A stretch of DNA of 64,000 nt. Origin: Streptomyces cirratus (GTDB taxonomy: Bacteria > Actinomycetota > Actinomycetes > Streptomycetales > Streptomycetaceae). The stretch spans positions 1 to 64,000 of the forward strand of contig NZ_BMVP01000013.1 of the NCBI RefSeq assembly GCF_014650775.1. The letters are read 5' to 3'. Numbering within the stretch: the stretch's first letter is position 1; every line of letters begins with the position of its first letter. Position numbers and translations under genes: made by a program. Below are positions 16,757 through 25,355 of this stretch, piece after piece. The notes beneath the pieces are model-generated. The model was not told the DNA's origin. It did not search any database and worked only from the letters and a program-made list of their open reading frames with translations.

Positions 16757-17813
16757 TAACGAGCTCGTGCATGGTTGGCGGTGCGACGTCGAAAGGTGCA
16801 GGTAGGCCTGGTGGTCACTGTGGCTGATTGGGCCTGCGGGTGGCGGTCTGCTGGTGTGAGAGCAGTCCGGCGACGGCTTGGAGCGTGTCGCTCATGTGGT
16901 CACGGCGGCCGTGGTGGCGGGCGAGTGCACGCCAGTTCTTGAGGTGTGCGATGCCGTGCTCGACGTGAATCCGGCGTGAAGAGTGCGCCTTGCGCTGGCG
17001 TTCATAGAGTTGCTCGTACCAGTGGGGCGGGTTCATCTTGAATTTACGGTGTGGTGGCGTCACGACGCGGCCGCCGGTCTGGGCGCCCAGGCCCTGGTAG
17101 CCGGCGTCGGCGAGGATCTCCACGGGCACTGGACTGCCAGTCAGGTGCTTGACCAGGCCTAACTGCCGGGCGTGGGTGATATCTGCACAGCTTGCCGGCT
17201 GGGCTGGACTGCAGAACAGGATCCTGCCGCTGGCATCGGTGAAGATCATGGCTTTGACGGCGTTCTGCTTGTTCTTGCCGGAGATGAACTTCTCCCGGTC
17301 CTTGCGGCCGACAGCGGGCCTGCGGACCCGGATTTCGGTGCCGGCGATGATGCCGGTCTGTCCGCTGGTGCCGAGATGGCCGATGACTTCGGCGAGGGTG
17401 CGGAGCCGGATGCCGGCCGCGATGGTGCAGCCGCGAGTTGCGAGCAGCGGCCGCACCTCGCCGATCGCCCGGGTGATCGTGGAGCGGTCAACGCCGAACC
17501 AGCAGGCCAGCACATCGTGAGTCGCACCATGACGAAGGTGAACGAGGGTGGCCAGGAGCCGGTCGATGAAGACCAGCCGGTGCTTCGCACCGGCCCCGAC
17601 GGCCCGCTTCCGCGGCCTGGACTCCAGTCCTGCCTGGTGTCGCTCATGCCATAACGGGCCCACCTCGGCGACGAGTTCGGCGATCACATCGGCCGACAGC
17701 CCTGCGATCCTCCGGTCGCTGATGATCGCCGCGCGAGTCCCGTTCCCCACCACAGGAACATGATCAGTGACCAGGCCCAAGCGTCGCACCGCCAACCATG
17801 CATGAGCTCGTTA
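16757..17813 (-). mobile_element. IS5-type insertion sequence with 31-bp terminal inverted repeats
   Basis: The ends are TAACGAGCTCGTGCATGGTT... at 16757-16787 and its reverse complement at 17783-17813; 30 of 31 positions match. The enclosed 1057-bp unit carries a single transposase gene. The repeats end in TAA/TTA, in line with the TNA-type targets of this group, but no longer target duplication is visible in the flanks. With intact ends and transposase it may still be active. Confidence 0.85.
16815..17795 (-). CDS. IS5-family transposase (DDE_Tnp_4 type)
   Basis: A 326-residue transposase. A helix-turn-helix-like region (LATLVHLRHGATHDVLACWFGVDRSTITRAI, about 83-113) precedes the DDE catalytic core. 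Candidate acidic residues are in IIAGTEIRVRRP, KAMIFTDASGRILF, EILADAGYQGL and RIHVEHGIAHLKNWR. The frame begins with TTG at 17795 inside the right inverted repeat; an internal GTG could be the true start. It appears full length and undisrupted. It is transcribed away from the MarR-like gene and belongs to no operon. Confidence 0.85.
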   Translation of the reverse strand: MAVRRLGLVTDHVPVVGNGTRAAIISDRRIAGLSADVIAELVAEVGPLWHERHQAGLESRPRKRAVGAGAKHRLVFIDRLLATLVHLRHGATHDVLACWFGVDRSTITRAIGEVRPLLATRGCTIAAGIRLRTLAEVIGHLGTSGQTGIIAGTEIRVRRPAVGRKDREKFISGKNKQNAVKAMIFTDASGRILFCSPAQPASCADITHARQLGLVKHLTGSPVPVEILADAGYQGLGAQTGGRVVTPPHRKFKMNPPHWYEQLYERQRKAHSSRRIHVEHGIAHLKNWRALARHHGRRDHMSDTLQAVAGLLSHQQTATRRPNQPQ

Positions 17814-17983
17814 CGGCCTGTTCTCTTTGGTCGGCACCGAGAGGTGCGAATATGGGCGAGGCGGGGTGAATTGCTCTCGATGGCGAGCCCTCCGGTGTGC
17901 CCGGCCAGGCAGCGCAGTGCTTGAGACGGAGATCCAGCGTTCGACGGTGTCCAGGTGCACGACGGCGATGTAGCGTCGCGATC

Positions 17984-18475
17984 ATGAAACCGTTAAGCGG
18001 CAGCATCACTGACCAGGCGCCGGCTGATCCGGCCGCCACAGAGGACATGCTGGCCAGCCAGCCCATCGGCTATTGGGCCGGCCTCGTCCACGAAGCGGTG
18101 ACCCGGCGTCTGCGTGACGCCATGGCCAGGATCGATGTCACCCAACCGCAGTACTGGGTACTCAACCGGGTGACCGGCGGCCCCACGCCACCCAGCCGTG
18201 AAGGGGTGATCGCCGAGCTGACCCCCCTCGCGGGCGGACAGCACGAGATCCCTCGGGTCATCGACCAGTTGCTGCACCGTGGCTGGCTACGGATCGACAC
18301 CGGACAGAACCTGCATCTCACCGATGCCGGCGAGGCCGCCAGGATCCGGCTGCGCAGGCTGGCCACGGAACTGCGCGCGGAGGTCCACAAGGACATCAGT
18401 GACGAGGAGTACGTGGCCGCACTCAAGGTGCTGCGCACGATGATCGCCAACGTCGAGGGAAACGGGATCTCCTAG
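17984..18475 (+). CDS. MarR-family transcriptional regulator
   Basis: A 163-residue winged-helix protein. Helix 1 includes SQPIGYWAGLVHEAVTRRLRDAM and the DNA-binding wing region is PPSREGVIAELTPLAGGQHEIPRVIDQLLHRGWL followed by HLTDAGEAARI, the usual MarR order. The ATG at 17984 gives a normal family length; no good ribosome-binding site is seen, so a leaderless mRNA is possible. Its stop codon TAG coincides with the edge of an IS630-type remnant (TA target), so the last residues may have been changed by that insertion. No target gene is adjacent on the same strand. Confidence 0.75.
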   Translation: MKPLSGSITDQAPADPAATEDMLASQPIGYWAGLVHEAVTRRLRDAMARIDVTQPQYWVLNRVTGGPTPPSREGVIAELTPLAGGQHEIPRVIDQLLHRGWLRIDTGQNLHLTDAGEAARIRLRRLATELRAEVHKDISDEEYVAALKVLRTMIANVEGNGIS

Positions 18476-18993
18476 TGACCTGAGTCAGAGATTCGGTGGC
18501 AGTAGGCGGCGACTTCGTCGAGGATTTCGTCGGCTGTCTTCGTCCAGACGAAGGGCCGTGGGTGGTCGTTCCAGTCGGCGAGCCAGGCGCGGATGTCGCG
18601 TTCTAGGGCCTGGACGGAGCGGTGGACGCCGCGCTTGAGTTTCTTCTGTGTGAGTTCGGCGAACCACCGCTCGACCAGGTTCAGCCAGGACGAACTGGTG
18701 GGGGTGAAGTGCAGGTGGAACCGCGGGTGCGCCAGCAGCCACTTCTTCACGTCCGGGGTCTTGTGGGTCGCGTAGTTGTCGAGGACCAGGTGAACCTGCA
18801 GGTCCGCCGGGACCTCCTTGTCGACCTTGGCGAGAAACTTCTTGAACTCGGCCGCCCGGTGGCGGCGGTGGAGCGAGCCGATGACCTTGCCGGTCGCGAC
18901 TTCCAGGGCCGCGAACAAGGTGGTGGTGCCGGCGCGGACGTAGTCGTGGCTGCGGCGCTCGGGAACGCCGGGCATCATCGGCAGGACCGGCTG
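18472..18993 (-). pseudogene. IS630-type transposase, 3' fragment
   Basis: The C-terminal DDE half of an IS630/Tc1-type transposase. It begins at QPVLPMMPGVPERRSHDY and has TTTLFAALEVATGKVIG, LVLDNYATHKTPDVKKWL (catalytic Asp), FTPTSSSWLNLVERWF (catalytic Glu) and an end near RISDSGH. The helix-turn-helix half is missing and the reading beyond about 18993 is unrelated. The remnant abuts the end of the MarR-like gene on one side and a truncated repeat-protein gene on the other. Confidence 0.85.
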
Positions 18994-19455
18994 GGACCGC
19001 CCGACTGGTTCGCCGCCTGCGCGGCGTCCGAGGAACCGGAACTGCGCCGGGTTGCGGCGACCTGGCCGGGACTGCCCGCGATGTTCGTCGACGCGCTGGC
19101 ACAGGACGACGACGAGGAGGTGCGGATCCTGCTGGCATGCCACCAGCCCCTGGCTCCGCCGCACCTCCTCCTGGACGTCTTCGTCACCCGCCGGACCCAC
19201 CGACCGCACCTGCTGACCATGCCGGCGCCCCCCGTGGACGACCCCAACGAGTCGGTGCGCCGGGCAGCCGCGGCCGACCCGAGCCTGACACCTCAGACTC
19301 TGGAGGCCCTCCTCGCCGACCCCCGCACGGCAGAGGGCGCTGCGGCCAACCCGTCCCTCCCCATCCCTCGCATGCATGCACTCCTGGACCGCTGCCTGAA
19401 AGGCGCCACCACTCCAACGACGGCAACCCGACACCGAGAGACGACGCCCACGTAG
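18994..19455 (+). pseudogene. HEAT/leucine-rich-variant repeat protein, 3' fragment
   Basis: About 150 codons of the C-terminal part of a Streptomyces-type repeat protein. Repeats such as EEPELRRVAATWPGLPAMFVDALAQD, ESVRRAAAADPSLTPQTLEALL and GAAANPSLPIPRMHALL show the pattern (D/E)xxVRRxxAxxPxLxxxxLxxLL. The 5' part is replaced by the IS630-type remnant, leaving no start or ribosome-binding site, so it is probably not expressed. Confidence 0.65.
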
Positions 19456-19631
19456 CGATCACAGTCATGACAACCTTTGCAGGCCATGGGCTGACCCGAC
19501 ACGCCGACAGGCGTTTCTGCGCCTCATCAACATTCCGGGCATCAGCGACAAGCGACCGCTCCTGCGACTCGGCTACAAACGTTCTCCGTTGTCATCTACG
19601 CAGCCAGCGGTCGTCACAACCGCTTTCGAAC

Positions 19632-19683
19632 CTCTGATGCGGATCTCGAATTTTCCCCGGGTCGGCTCTTCGTTCCCCAGTCG
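19632..19683 (+). repeat. Copy A of a ~50-bp sequence also found at 22864-22917 (inverted)
   Basis: CTGATGCGGAT(n)CGAATT, then GTCGGCTCTTCGTTCCCCAG, also occurs on the minus strand just after the phosphatase gene (from 22917 down to 22864); roughly 88% match by eye. It resembles a displaced 3' flank of the phosphatase gene. No other gene is seen in 19456-19772. Confidence 0.7.
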
Positions 19684-19772
19684 GTTGCTGTCGGCAACGG
19701 GGGCCCGCTCACGGAGTGTGCGGGCCGTGCCCGGCGTTGGGCCTCGTACAGCGTTACCGATGCTCCCTCTCG

Positions 19773-20510
19773 TCAGGCTTGCGGGGTGGGCCGGACGACG
19801 ATCTCGCTGACGTCGACGCCGTCGGGCTGCTCGATCGCGTAGCCGATGGCGGAGGCGATGGCGGAGGGCGGCATGGCGATCTCGTCACGCTGGCGGGTCA
19901 TCGCGGCCGCGACCTCGGGGCTGGCTCCTTTGCCTATGCCTTCGGTGTTGGTGAAGCCCGGCGAGACAAGAGTCACGCGCAGGTCGGGGCCCGATTCCTG
20001 GCGCAGACCCTCGGTGAGCACCTTCACGGCCGTCTTGGTGGCCGCATAGACGGCCTGGGGGGACTTGACGACGTAGGCCGCGGTGGAGCCGACGTTGACG
20101 AACTGGCCGGAGCACTGCCGGCGAAAGATGGGGAGTGCCGCCCCGATGCCGTTGAGCAGGCCGGTGATGTGGGTGGCGACCATGGCGTCCCAGTCGTCCT
20201 GGCGCAGGTCGTCGAATGGCGAGACGGCCATCGTGCCGGCATTGGAGATGAGGACATCGAGCCGGCCGAACTGGTCGAGGGCCGTGTCCGTCAGGCGCTG
20301 GAGGTCCTCGCGGCGCGTGACGTCGACGAGGACGCCGGTGGCGGTGCCCCTCTTGGCCGTGATGCTGTCCACGACCACCTTCAGCCGGTCCTCCCTGCGG
20401 GCGCCGAGTATGAGCCTGGCGCCGCGTTCGGCGAGGTAGGCCGCAGTCGCTTCACCGATGCCACTGCTTGCACCTGTGATCGCAATGACCTTGCCCTGGA
20501 TACCCGACAT
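19773..20510 (-). CDS. Short-chain dehydrogenase/reductase (classical SDR)
   Basis: A 245-residue NAD(P)(H)-dependent oxidoreductase. It shows the cofactor motif TGASSGIG (about 13-20), an Arg after the second strand (ARREDRL) suggesting NADP preference, the structural motif SNAG (about 90-93), the catalytic Ser in NVGSTAAYV and the YAATK catalytic Tyr/Lys (about 155-159). The C-terminus (SEIVVRPTPQA) is typical of the YdfG-like group that reduces hydroxy acids or aldehydes. The start at 20510 is preceded by GGAAG. It is monocistronic, lying between the two inverted phosphatase-flank repeats. Confidence 0.9.
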   Translation of the reverse strand: MSGIQGKVIAITGASSGIGEATAAYLAERGARLILGARREDRLKVVVDSITAKRGTATGVLVDVTRREDLQRLTDTALDQFGRLDVLISNAGTMAVSPFDDLRQDDWDAMVATHITGLLNGIGAALPIFRRQCSGQFVNVGSTAAYVVKSPQAVYAATKTAVKVLTEGLRQESGPDLRVTLVSPGFTNTEGIGKGASPEVAAAMTRQRDEIAMPPSAIASAIGYAIEQPDGVDVSEIVVRPTPQA

Positions 20511-20780
20511 GATCCACTTCCTTTCGCTGGTGCGCGCCGTTCAGTGCGCTTGCCTACGGCACGGCGGAATGAAATCGGCACGCCATCCGATCATGATCAT
20601 TCTCATCGATAGCCGTGGTGCCGCGTGCGCAGGCGTGGGCTCAGGGGGTGGGGAATTTCGGCGAGCCCTATCACCTCTCCCGGCCGCATCGGGCGGCCAG
20701 CGCGGTGAGGTACCGCCCAGCAGGTACCCGTCCCAGACCGGTAAGTCCATGGGAGGAAGAGAGGGGGGCGGTTCGACCGT

Positions 20781-21070
20781 TCATGCCCAGAAGGCATCGG
20801 TGACGGTGATCTGTGGCTCGGCGTGGCGGCGGATGAAGGTGCAGATGAGCCATCTGCGGCCGCCTGCGAGGTCGGCGATGTGCGGGCCGCCTGGGCTGGT
20901 CGAGGCAAGGGGCGGACGGTGATCCAGTGCGGCAGGGAGGCGTCGGCATCGATGCCCCGGAAGTACGGGTCCGTGGCGGTGACGAGTTCGGCGCGGGCGG
21001 CCAGAATGAGTTGCCTGCCATCGGCGGGCATGTGGTCGAACTCCTGACGTGCCTCGGTCGTCCAGTCCAT
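20781..21070 (-). pseudogene. Frameshifted small protein, toxin-like second gene of a pair
   Basis: The frame from 21070 reads MDWTTEARQEFDHMPADGRQ to PHWITVRPLP. The sense reading then continues in another frame as GPHIADLAGGRRWL, FIRRHAEPQITVTDAFWA and stops at 20781. The switch lies near 20910. Joined, this gives a compact alpha/beta protein of about 97 residues, of a size and look shared with RelE/ParE-type toxins, but no family was recognised with certainty. It starts 12 bases after the preceding small gene, as in toxin-antitoxin pairs. Confidence 0.5.
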
Positions 21071-21082
21071 CTGCCAGGGCTG

Positions 21083-21348
21083 TCACAGCCCGGGATCCAC
21101 GGCGCCCGCTGCCCGGCGCAGCCTGCTGTACTCGGCCAGGAGCCGGGCGGACTCCTCGGCTTCCTCGGATGTCGCCGCCCGTGCTTCGAGGTCGTGGAGG
21201 TGTGCTTCGAGGCCCGGGTCACGGGCGATGGCGTACTGGGTCCACCACAGTTGCATGAACGCGGGTACGGCAGCGCGGGAGCGCCCACCACCGCTTCGGC
21301 GGCCAAGACGGTCGCGGTGACACGACGGACGGAAGGAAGAGAAGACAT
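21083..21348 (-). pseudogene. Small antitoxin-like gene, probably frameshifted
   Basis: A good ribosome-binding site (GGGAG) precedes ATG at 21348, which reads MSSLPSVRRVTATVLAAEAV. After about 25 codons the reading is sensible only in another frame, from 21256: MQLWWTQYAIARDPGLEAH, then ATSEEAEESARLLAEYSRLR, ending at 21083. The second part alone could be a 57-residue protein from its own ATG. The WW and helix-rich make-up recalls Streptomyces small proteins that accompany RelE-like genes. The function is unknown. Confidence 0.45.
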
Positions 21349-22032
21349 GGGTGACGCTCCCTCAGCAACAGCGCCCTGCCTGCCGAAGCAGGAGACGGCA
21401 ACCGGTGCGGGATTCCCGGCCCGGAGCGAGCCGAGGGCCACACTCTCGACCCCGGCCCCGCCCGAGCGCAGCGCCCCGTGAGGGCGGTTGCCCGATGCGG
21501 ACATTCCCGTCACACTCGCCTGCACACCCCACGCACACCCGTCGGCGTGGCTCTGACATTCATCGCCCCCTGGTCTAGCCGCCCCGCAAACGGCACTGGG
21601 GACAGTGCACTCCGGCGCACCATCAGGCGTACTCCTGCCCGGGGAAGAGCCGAGCGGGGCTCGGCCCCAGGCAGGCGGGGGCTTGTCGGGGCGTTGGGCG
21701 TGGGGCAGGAGAAGCAGCGGCCGCTTCACGGCCGGGGGCGCTGCGGGGCTTCAGCCGAACGTCAGGAGCCCGTGCGTGATCCAGCTGCGAAGTACGCCGG
21801 AAACACTGCGGCGGGCGGACACCGCCCGGCCCTGCGCTCCGCGCGCGCCGGCAGAATGCCGCGGGACGTCAAACCTCTGGAGAATCCGCCTGCGGGCCTG
21901 CGGGGCCAGGGGCGGGGGCCGTACCGGTCCGGGCACAGCACGGTGGTGTGCTCCTTCGGCTCCCATGTCAGTGCTGCGGTTCATACTCAGTGCCGCGGTG
22001 CCGCCCGGGCGCCGCAACCCGAGGGGAGCACC
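21349..22032. other. Non-coding stretch holding a decayed phosphatase-gene end
   Basis: No intact gene is seen. At 21919-21960 the sequence matches the last codons of the SpoIIE-type phosphatase gene (22919-22960) at 34 of 40 aligned positions in the same orientation. Its minus-strand reading KEHTTVLCPDRYGP parallels KDDATVLCLDWYGP. The surrounding sequence does not extend the match, so this is a small decayed duplicate. Confidence 0.65.
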
Positions 22033-22611
22033 ATGGCTGAGGTGCTGGTTTTCCACCATGGGCACGGGCTGACCGCCGGTATTCGCGAGTTCGCCGAACA
22101 CCTGCGGCAGGCTGGCCACACCGTCCATCTTCCAGACTTGTATGAGGGACTGGTATTCGACAACCTCGAGGAAGGCATGGCTTACGCCGAGAACGCCGGG
22201 TTCGACACGATCACCGCGCGCGGAACCGCCGCCGCCGAGGAACTGCCCGCCGAGCTCGTCTACATCGGCTTCTCGCTCGGCGTCCTGCCGGCGCAGAAGC
22301 TGGCTCAGACCCGCCCCGGGGCAAGGGGCGCACTGCTGTTCGAGGCATGCGTCCCGGCCTCGGAATTCGGCGGCGCCTGGCCGCAGGACGTCCCGGTCCA
22401 GATCCATGGCATGGACGCGGATCCGTTCTTCGCCGGAGAGGACGACGTGGACGCAGCCCGCGCCATCGTCAGGACCGCAGCGGATGCCGAGTTGTTCCTC
22501 TACCCCGGCGACAGGCACCTGTTCACCGACAGCAGCCTCCCCTCCCATGAAGAACAGGCCACACGGCAGGTCAACCTTCGGGTGCTCGGCTTCCTCGACC
22601 GCGTCAAGTAG
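22033..22611 (+). CDS. Dienelactone-hydrolase-family protein
   Basis: A 192-residue alpha/beta hydrolase of the dienelactone hydrolase family, at the short end of the family range. It starts MAEVLVFHHGHGLTAGIREF. The nucleophile elbow is YIGFSLG (about 76-82) with Ser where classical dienelactone hydrolase has Cys. The acid is likely in HGMDADPFF and the catalytic His in PGDRHLF. The ATG at 22033 follows GAGGGGAGC. The substrate is unknown; the family hydrolyses lactones and esters. It is a lone gene. Confidence 0.85.
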   Translation: MAEVLVFHHGHGLTAGIREFAEHLRQAGHTVHLPDLYEGLVFDNLEEGMAYAENAGFDTITARGTAAAEELPAELVYIGFSLGVLPAQKLAQTRPGARGALLFEACVPASEFGGAWPQDVPVQIHGMDADPFFAGEDDVDAARAIVRTAADAELFLYPGDRHLFTDSSLPSHEEQATRQVNLRVLGFLDRVK

Positions 22612-22863
22612 AGGGACCGACCACCTGATCCCATCCGGCTGACGACCACGCGGGCCGTCCTCCGTCCCAGTGGCCGGGCCGCCCCATGAGAACAGCCGTT
22701 GCGCCACAGTCTTGCCTCAGCGGCCCCTCACCCGGCCGCATCCTGCGCATTGAACCCGAACCCAAGCCGGCCCCGTGGGCCATCGCCGGCCGATCACCAC
22801 TCAAGGTCAAACGGCGGCCTCCTGCGCGACAGGCGCGATCAGGCGGCCCCGGCCTCTGCCGGC

Positions 22864-22917
22864 AACGACTGGGGAACGAAGAGCCGACTCGGGGGGAATT
22901 CGGCATCCGCATCAGGG
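22864..22917 (-). repeat. Copy B of the ~50-bp sequence, 3' flank of the phosphatase gene
   Basis: This begins at the stop codon of the phosphatase gene and is the inverted partner of 19632-19683. The core GTCGGCTCTTCGTTCCCCAG is identical in both copies. The rest of 22612-22863 shows no gene. Confidence 0.7.
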
Positions 22918-24132
22918 GCCGTACCAGTCGAGGCACAGCACGGTGGCGTCGTCCTTCGGCGGGCGGCCGTCGTAGGCACCGGTGACCGCACCGACCAAAG
23001 CGCGCACCACCTCCCGCGGATGGTCATCAGCCGTCTTGCGCAGCAGGCCGGGCAGGTCGACCGATTCGGCGTCACGTTCCTGCATGCCGTCGGTGTGCAG
23101 GAGCAGACGGTCACCGGGTCGCAGGTCGAGGTCCTGGACGCGGTAGGCGCCCTGGGCTGGGATGCCGAAGGGCAGGTCCACCGCCAGGCGGAGTTCCTCG
23201 ACGGCGCCGTCGCGCAGGCGCAGCGGCCAGGGGTGACCGGCGTTGACGAGCTGGGCGCCGGTGCCGTCCAGGGCGATGCGCAGCAGTTGACCGGTGGCGA
23301 GGCTCTGCCTGCCGTGGTCGAGGAGGGCCTGGTGGAGTTGGCGGGCCTGTTCGGCGAGGTTTTCTCCGGCGCGGCGGGCGCCGCGGGAGGCGTTGACAAG
23401 AAGGGTCGCCATGAGGGAGGCGTCGATGTCGTGGCCCATCGCGTCGGTGATCGACAGGTGCAGGGTGTACTGGTCGAGGCTGTAATCGTAGGTGTCCCCG
23501 GCGATGTCCGAGGCGGGCACCAGAGCTCCGGCGAGGGTGAACTGCGGGGCCTCGCAGGCAGCAGCGGTAGGCAGGAGCTGGCGCTGGATCTCCGCCGACA
23601 GACTCACCCCGATGGTGCGGTTGGCCCAGTGGTAGAGATCGGTGAAGCGGCGGTCGGTGACGATGACGTACGCCAGCGCGTGCGCGGCCTCCTCCACCTG
23701 TTCCAGGACGTCCGGGGTGACGTCGGTGAGGAAGAGCTCCAGGACGCCGATGGTGTCACCGCGGTTGGTGACGGGGGCAAGGACCCGCTGCCCCTGGCCG
23801 CCGTCCGCTGCCAGGACCAGACGCTGATAGCGCAGGACATCGTCGTAGACACTGCTGCCGGCGAGGGGGATCTCCTCGGCGCGGTCCTTTCGCTCCCGGG
23901 TGGCCGTGTCGTGAACGCGCAGCAGGCGCCGGCCGACCACGTCGACGAACAGGAACGACACATACCGCGCCCCGAACCGGTCCCGCAGATTACGCGCCAC
24001 AACGTCCAGGGAGTCCACCGGCGCCGCGCTCTCCGCAGCCGCCAAGACCTCCGCCAACCCGATCCGATCATCCGCCACAACCGCCTCCAAAAAGGGGATA
24101 CGAAACTTTCCTTCCCCGCGAAACGACAGCAT
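22912..24132 (-). CDS. SpoIIE-type PP2C serine phosphatase with GAF-like sensor
   Basis: About 406 residues from ATG 24132; the frame is open to 24498 and the start is uncertain because no strong ribosome-binding site is visible. The N-terminal half (LAEVLAAAESAAPVDSLDVV, then RFGARYVSFLFVDVVGRRLLR) is GAF-like. The phosphatase half has the metal-binding elements ASDIAGDTYDY, ITDAMGHDIDASLMATLL, NAGHPWPLRLRDG, LLLHTDGMQERD and KDDATVLCLDWYGP. This family dephosphorylates anti-anti-sigma factors in Streptomyces stress and development switches. No anti-sigma kinase is adjacent. Confidence 0.88.
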   Translation of the reverse strand: MLSFRGEGKFRIPFLEAVVADDRIGLAEVLAAAESAAPVDSLDVVARNLRDRFGARYVSFLFVDVVGRRLLRVHDTATRERKDRAEEIPLAGSSVYDDVLRYQRLVLAADGGQGQRVLAPVTNRGDTIGVLELFLTDVTPDVLEQVEEAAHALAYVIVTDRRFTDLYHWANRTIGVSLSAEIQRQLLPTAAACEAPQFTLAGALVPASDIAGDTYDYSLDQYTLHLSITDAMGHDIDASLMATLLVNASRGARRAGENLAEQARQLHQALLDHGRQSLATGQLLRIALDGTGAQLVNAGHPWPLRLRDGAVEELRLAVDLPFGIPAQGAYRVQDLDLRPGDRLLLHTDGMQERDAESVDLPGLLRKTADDHPREVVRALVGAVTGAYDGRPPKDDATVLCLDWYGP

Positions 24133-24567
24133 CCCCACCGAGACAGTTCGCACACCGACCGCCGATCGGATGCGGATACGGACGGCGAACCCGTCCAGCC
24201 GCTCCGGCGGAGCAGAACACGCGGCACAGGGCGTCACCAGTCCTCCGGTGCGTTCTGCCATGTTCTGGGACAGCTGACCTTGAGTACGGGCCATCGAAGT
24301 GTGATCAGGCCCGGCCTCATCAGTGGTCTTCGACGGTGATGCCGGCCTGCGGGCCAGGGCGTGCGCGAGGTCGAACGGAAGACGAGGTCCGTAGGCCGTA
24401 GCCCCTCCCCCGTGCTCCCCGTCGCAGTTCCAGCGGCGGGCGCGTCCGTGCGCCTGCGCCAACCGCGTTTGGCTCCTCGTCGGCGACCTCCGGGTCACGG
24501 AAGGGTCGCCTTGCGCCGGTCAGCTCGGGGAGCTGAAGGAGGTACCGGTCCGACTGCGGGGCGTGCC
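24133..24567. other. Intergenic region upstream of the phosphatase gene
   Basis: The phosphatase frame continues open here to 24498, but its codon content (MTRRSPTRSQTRLAQ...) is not domain-like. No other gene, repeat or terminator could be supported. Confidence 0.4.
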
Positions 24568-25176
24568 TCAGAGGAGTGGCCAGTTGCGCAGTGCGGCGTC
24601 GGCCATCTCCTGGAGTCCGTCGCGATCCACGCCACTGGCGGCTTGTACTGCGATGCCGTAGGCGAAGGTGGTGAGGTAGCGGGCCAGTAGCCCGGGATCG
24701 GTCTGCGGGGGCAGGTCGCCCTCGTCGACGGCGCGCTGGAACCGATCCTGGATGCAGCGGTAGCCGTCGTTGCGCCAGGCGATGAGGAGGTCTCGGATCT
24801 CCTGTCCGGAGCCGCTGGCGGTCAGGGCGCCCTGGACGCCCAGACAGCCACGTGGATGGGCCGGGCGGGTCGTGGTTCGAACGGTGCCGGCCAGGATTGC
24901 GGTGGCGACCTGGAAGGCGGTCTGTTCCTCCAGGGCTCGGGCGAGGTACGCGCTCGGGCCTTCGGTGTAGCGCTCCAGGACCTTGCGGAACAGCTTCTCC
25001 TTGTTGCCGAAGGCTGCGTACATGCTGGTGGTGGAGATGCCCATCGCGTTCGTCAGTATCGCCGTGCTGGCTCCCTCGTAGCCGTGCTCCCAGAAGACGA
25101 GCATGGCGCGCTCCAGAGCCTCGTCGGCGTCGAATCCCCGGGGGCGGCCGATGAGGCCGCTGTGCTGCTTCTCCAC
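24568..25176 (-). CDS. TetR-family regulator
   Basis: A 202-residue repressor. The helix-turn-helix is GRPRGFDADEALERAMLVFWEHGYEGASTAILTNAMGISTTSMYAAFGNKEKLF (about 10-63). The C-terminal part with FQVATAILAGTVRTTTRP and HPRGCLGVQGAL resembles the TetR_C group found next to SDR and hydrolase genes. The GTG start at 25176 lies 17 bases from a 22-bp palindrome, and a second copy follows, so it probably represses itself and the divergent SnoaL-like/SDR pair. Confidence 0.9.
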   Translation of the reverse strand: MEKQHSGLIGRPRGFDADEALERAMLVFWEHGYEGASTAILTNAMGISTTSMYAAFGNKEKLFRKVLERYTEGPSAYLARALEEQTAFQVATAILAGTVRTTTRPAHPRGCLGVQGALTASGSGQEIRDLLIAWRNDGYRCIQDRFQRAVDEGDLPPQTDPGLLARYLTTFAYGIAVQAASGVDRDGLQEMADAALRNWPLL

Positions 25177-25192
25177 CCCCGCAGTCTACCCG

Positions 25193-25214
25193 TTCCGTAG
25201 CGATCGCTGCGGAA
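25193..25214. promoter_or_regulatory. TetR operator, copy 1
   Basis: A 22-bp near-perfect palindrome, TTCCGTAGCGA followed by TCGCTGCGGAA, immediately upstream of the tetR gene. The reverse complement of this site equals copy 2 apart from one base. Confidence 0.85.
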
Positions 25215-25229
25215 GTGCTAACGTTCACC

Positions 25230-25251
25230 TTCCGCAGCGATCGCTACAGAA
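25230..25251. promoter_or_regulatory. TetR operator, copy 2
   Basis: TTCCGCAGCGA followed by TCGCTACAGAA, centred 37 bp from copy 1 within the divergent promoter region. Two sites allow separate or joint control of tetR and of the plus-strand SnoaL-like/SDR genes. Confidence 0.85.
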
Positions 25252-25355
25252 CATGGAGGGGGCAACGGTCGACACGGCGAGGCCGTGAGGCGTCGCATCT
25301 CATCAGCGTCCGGTTGCCGCTCCACACCGGAGCCACCCCACAGAAGGGTCACCCC

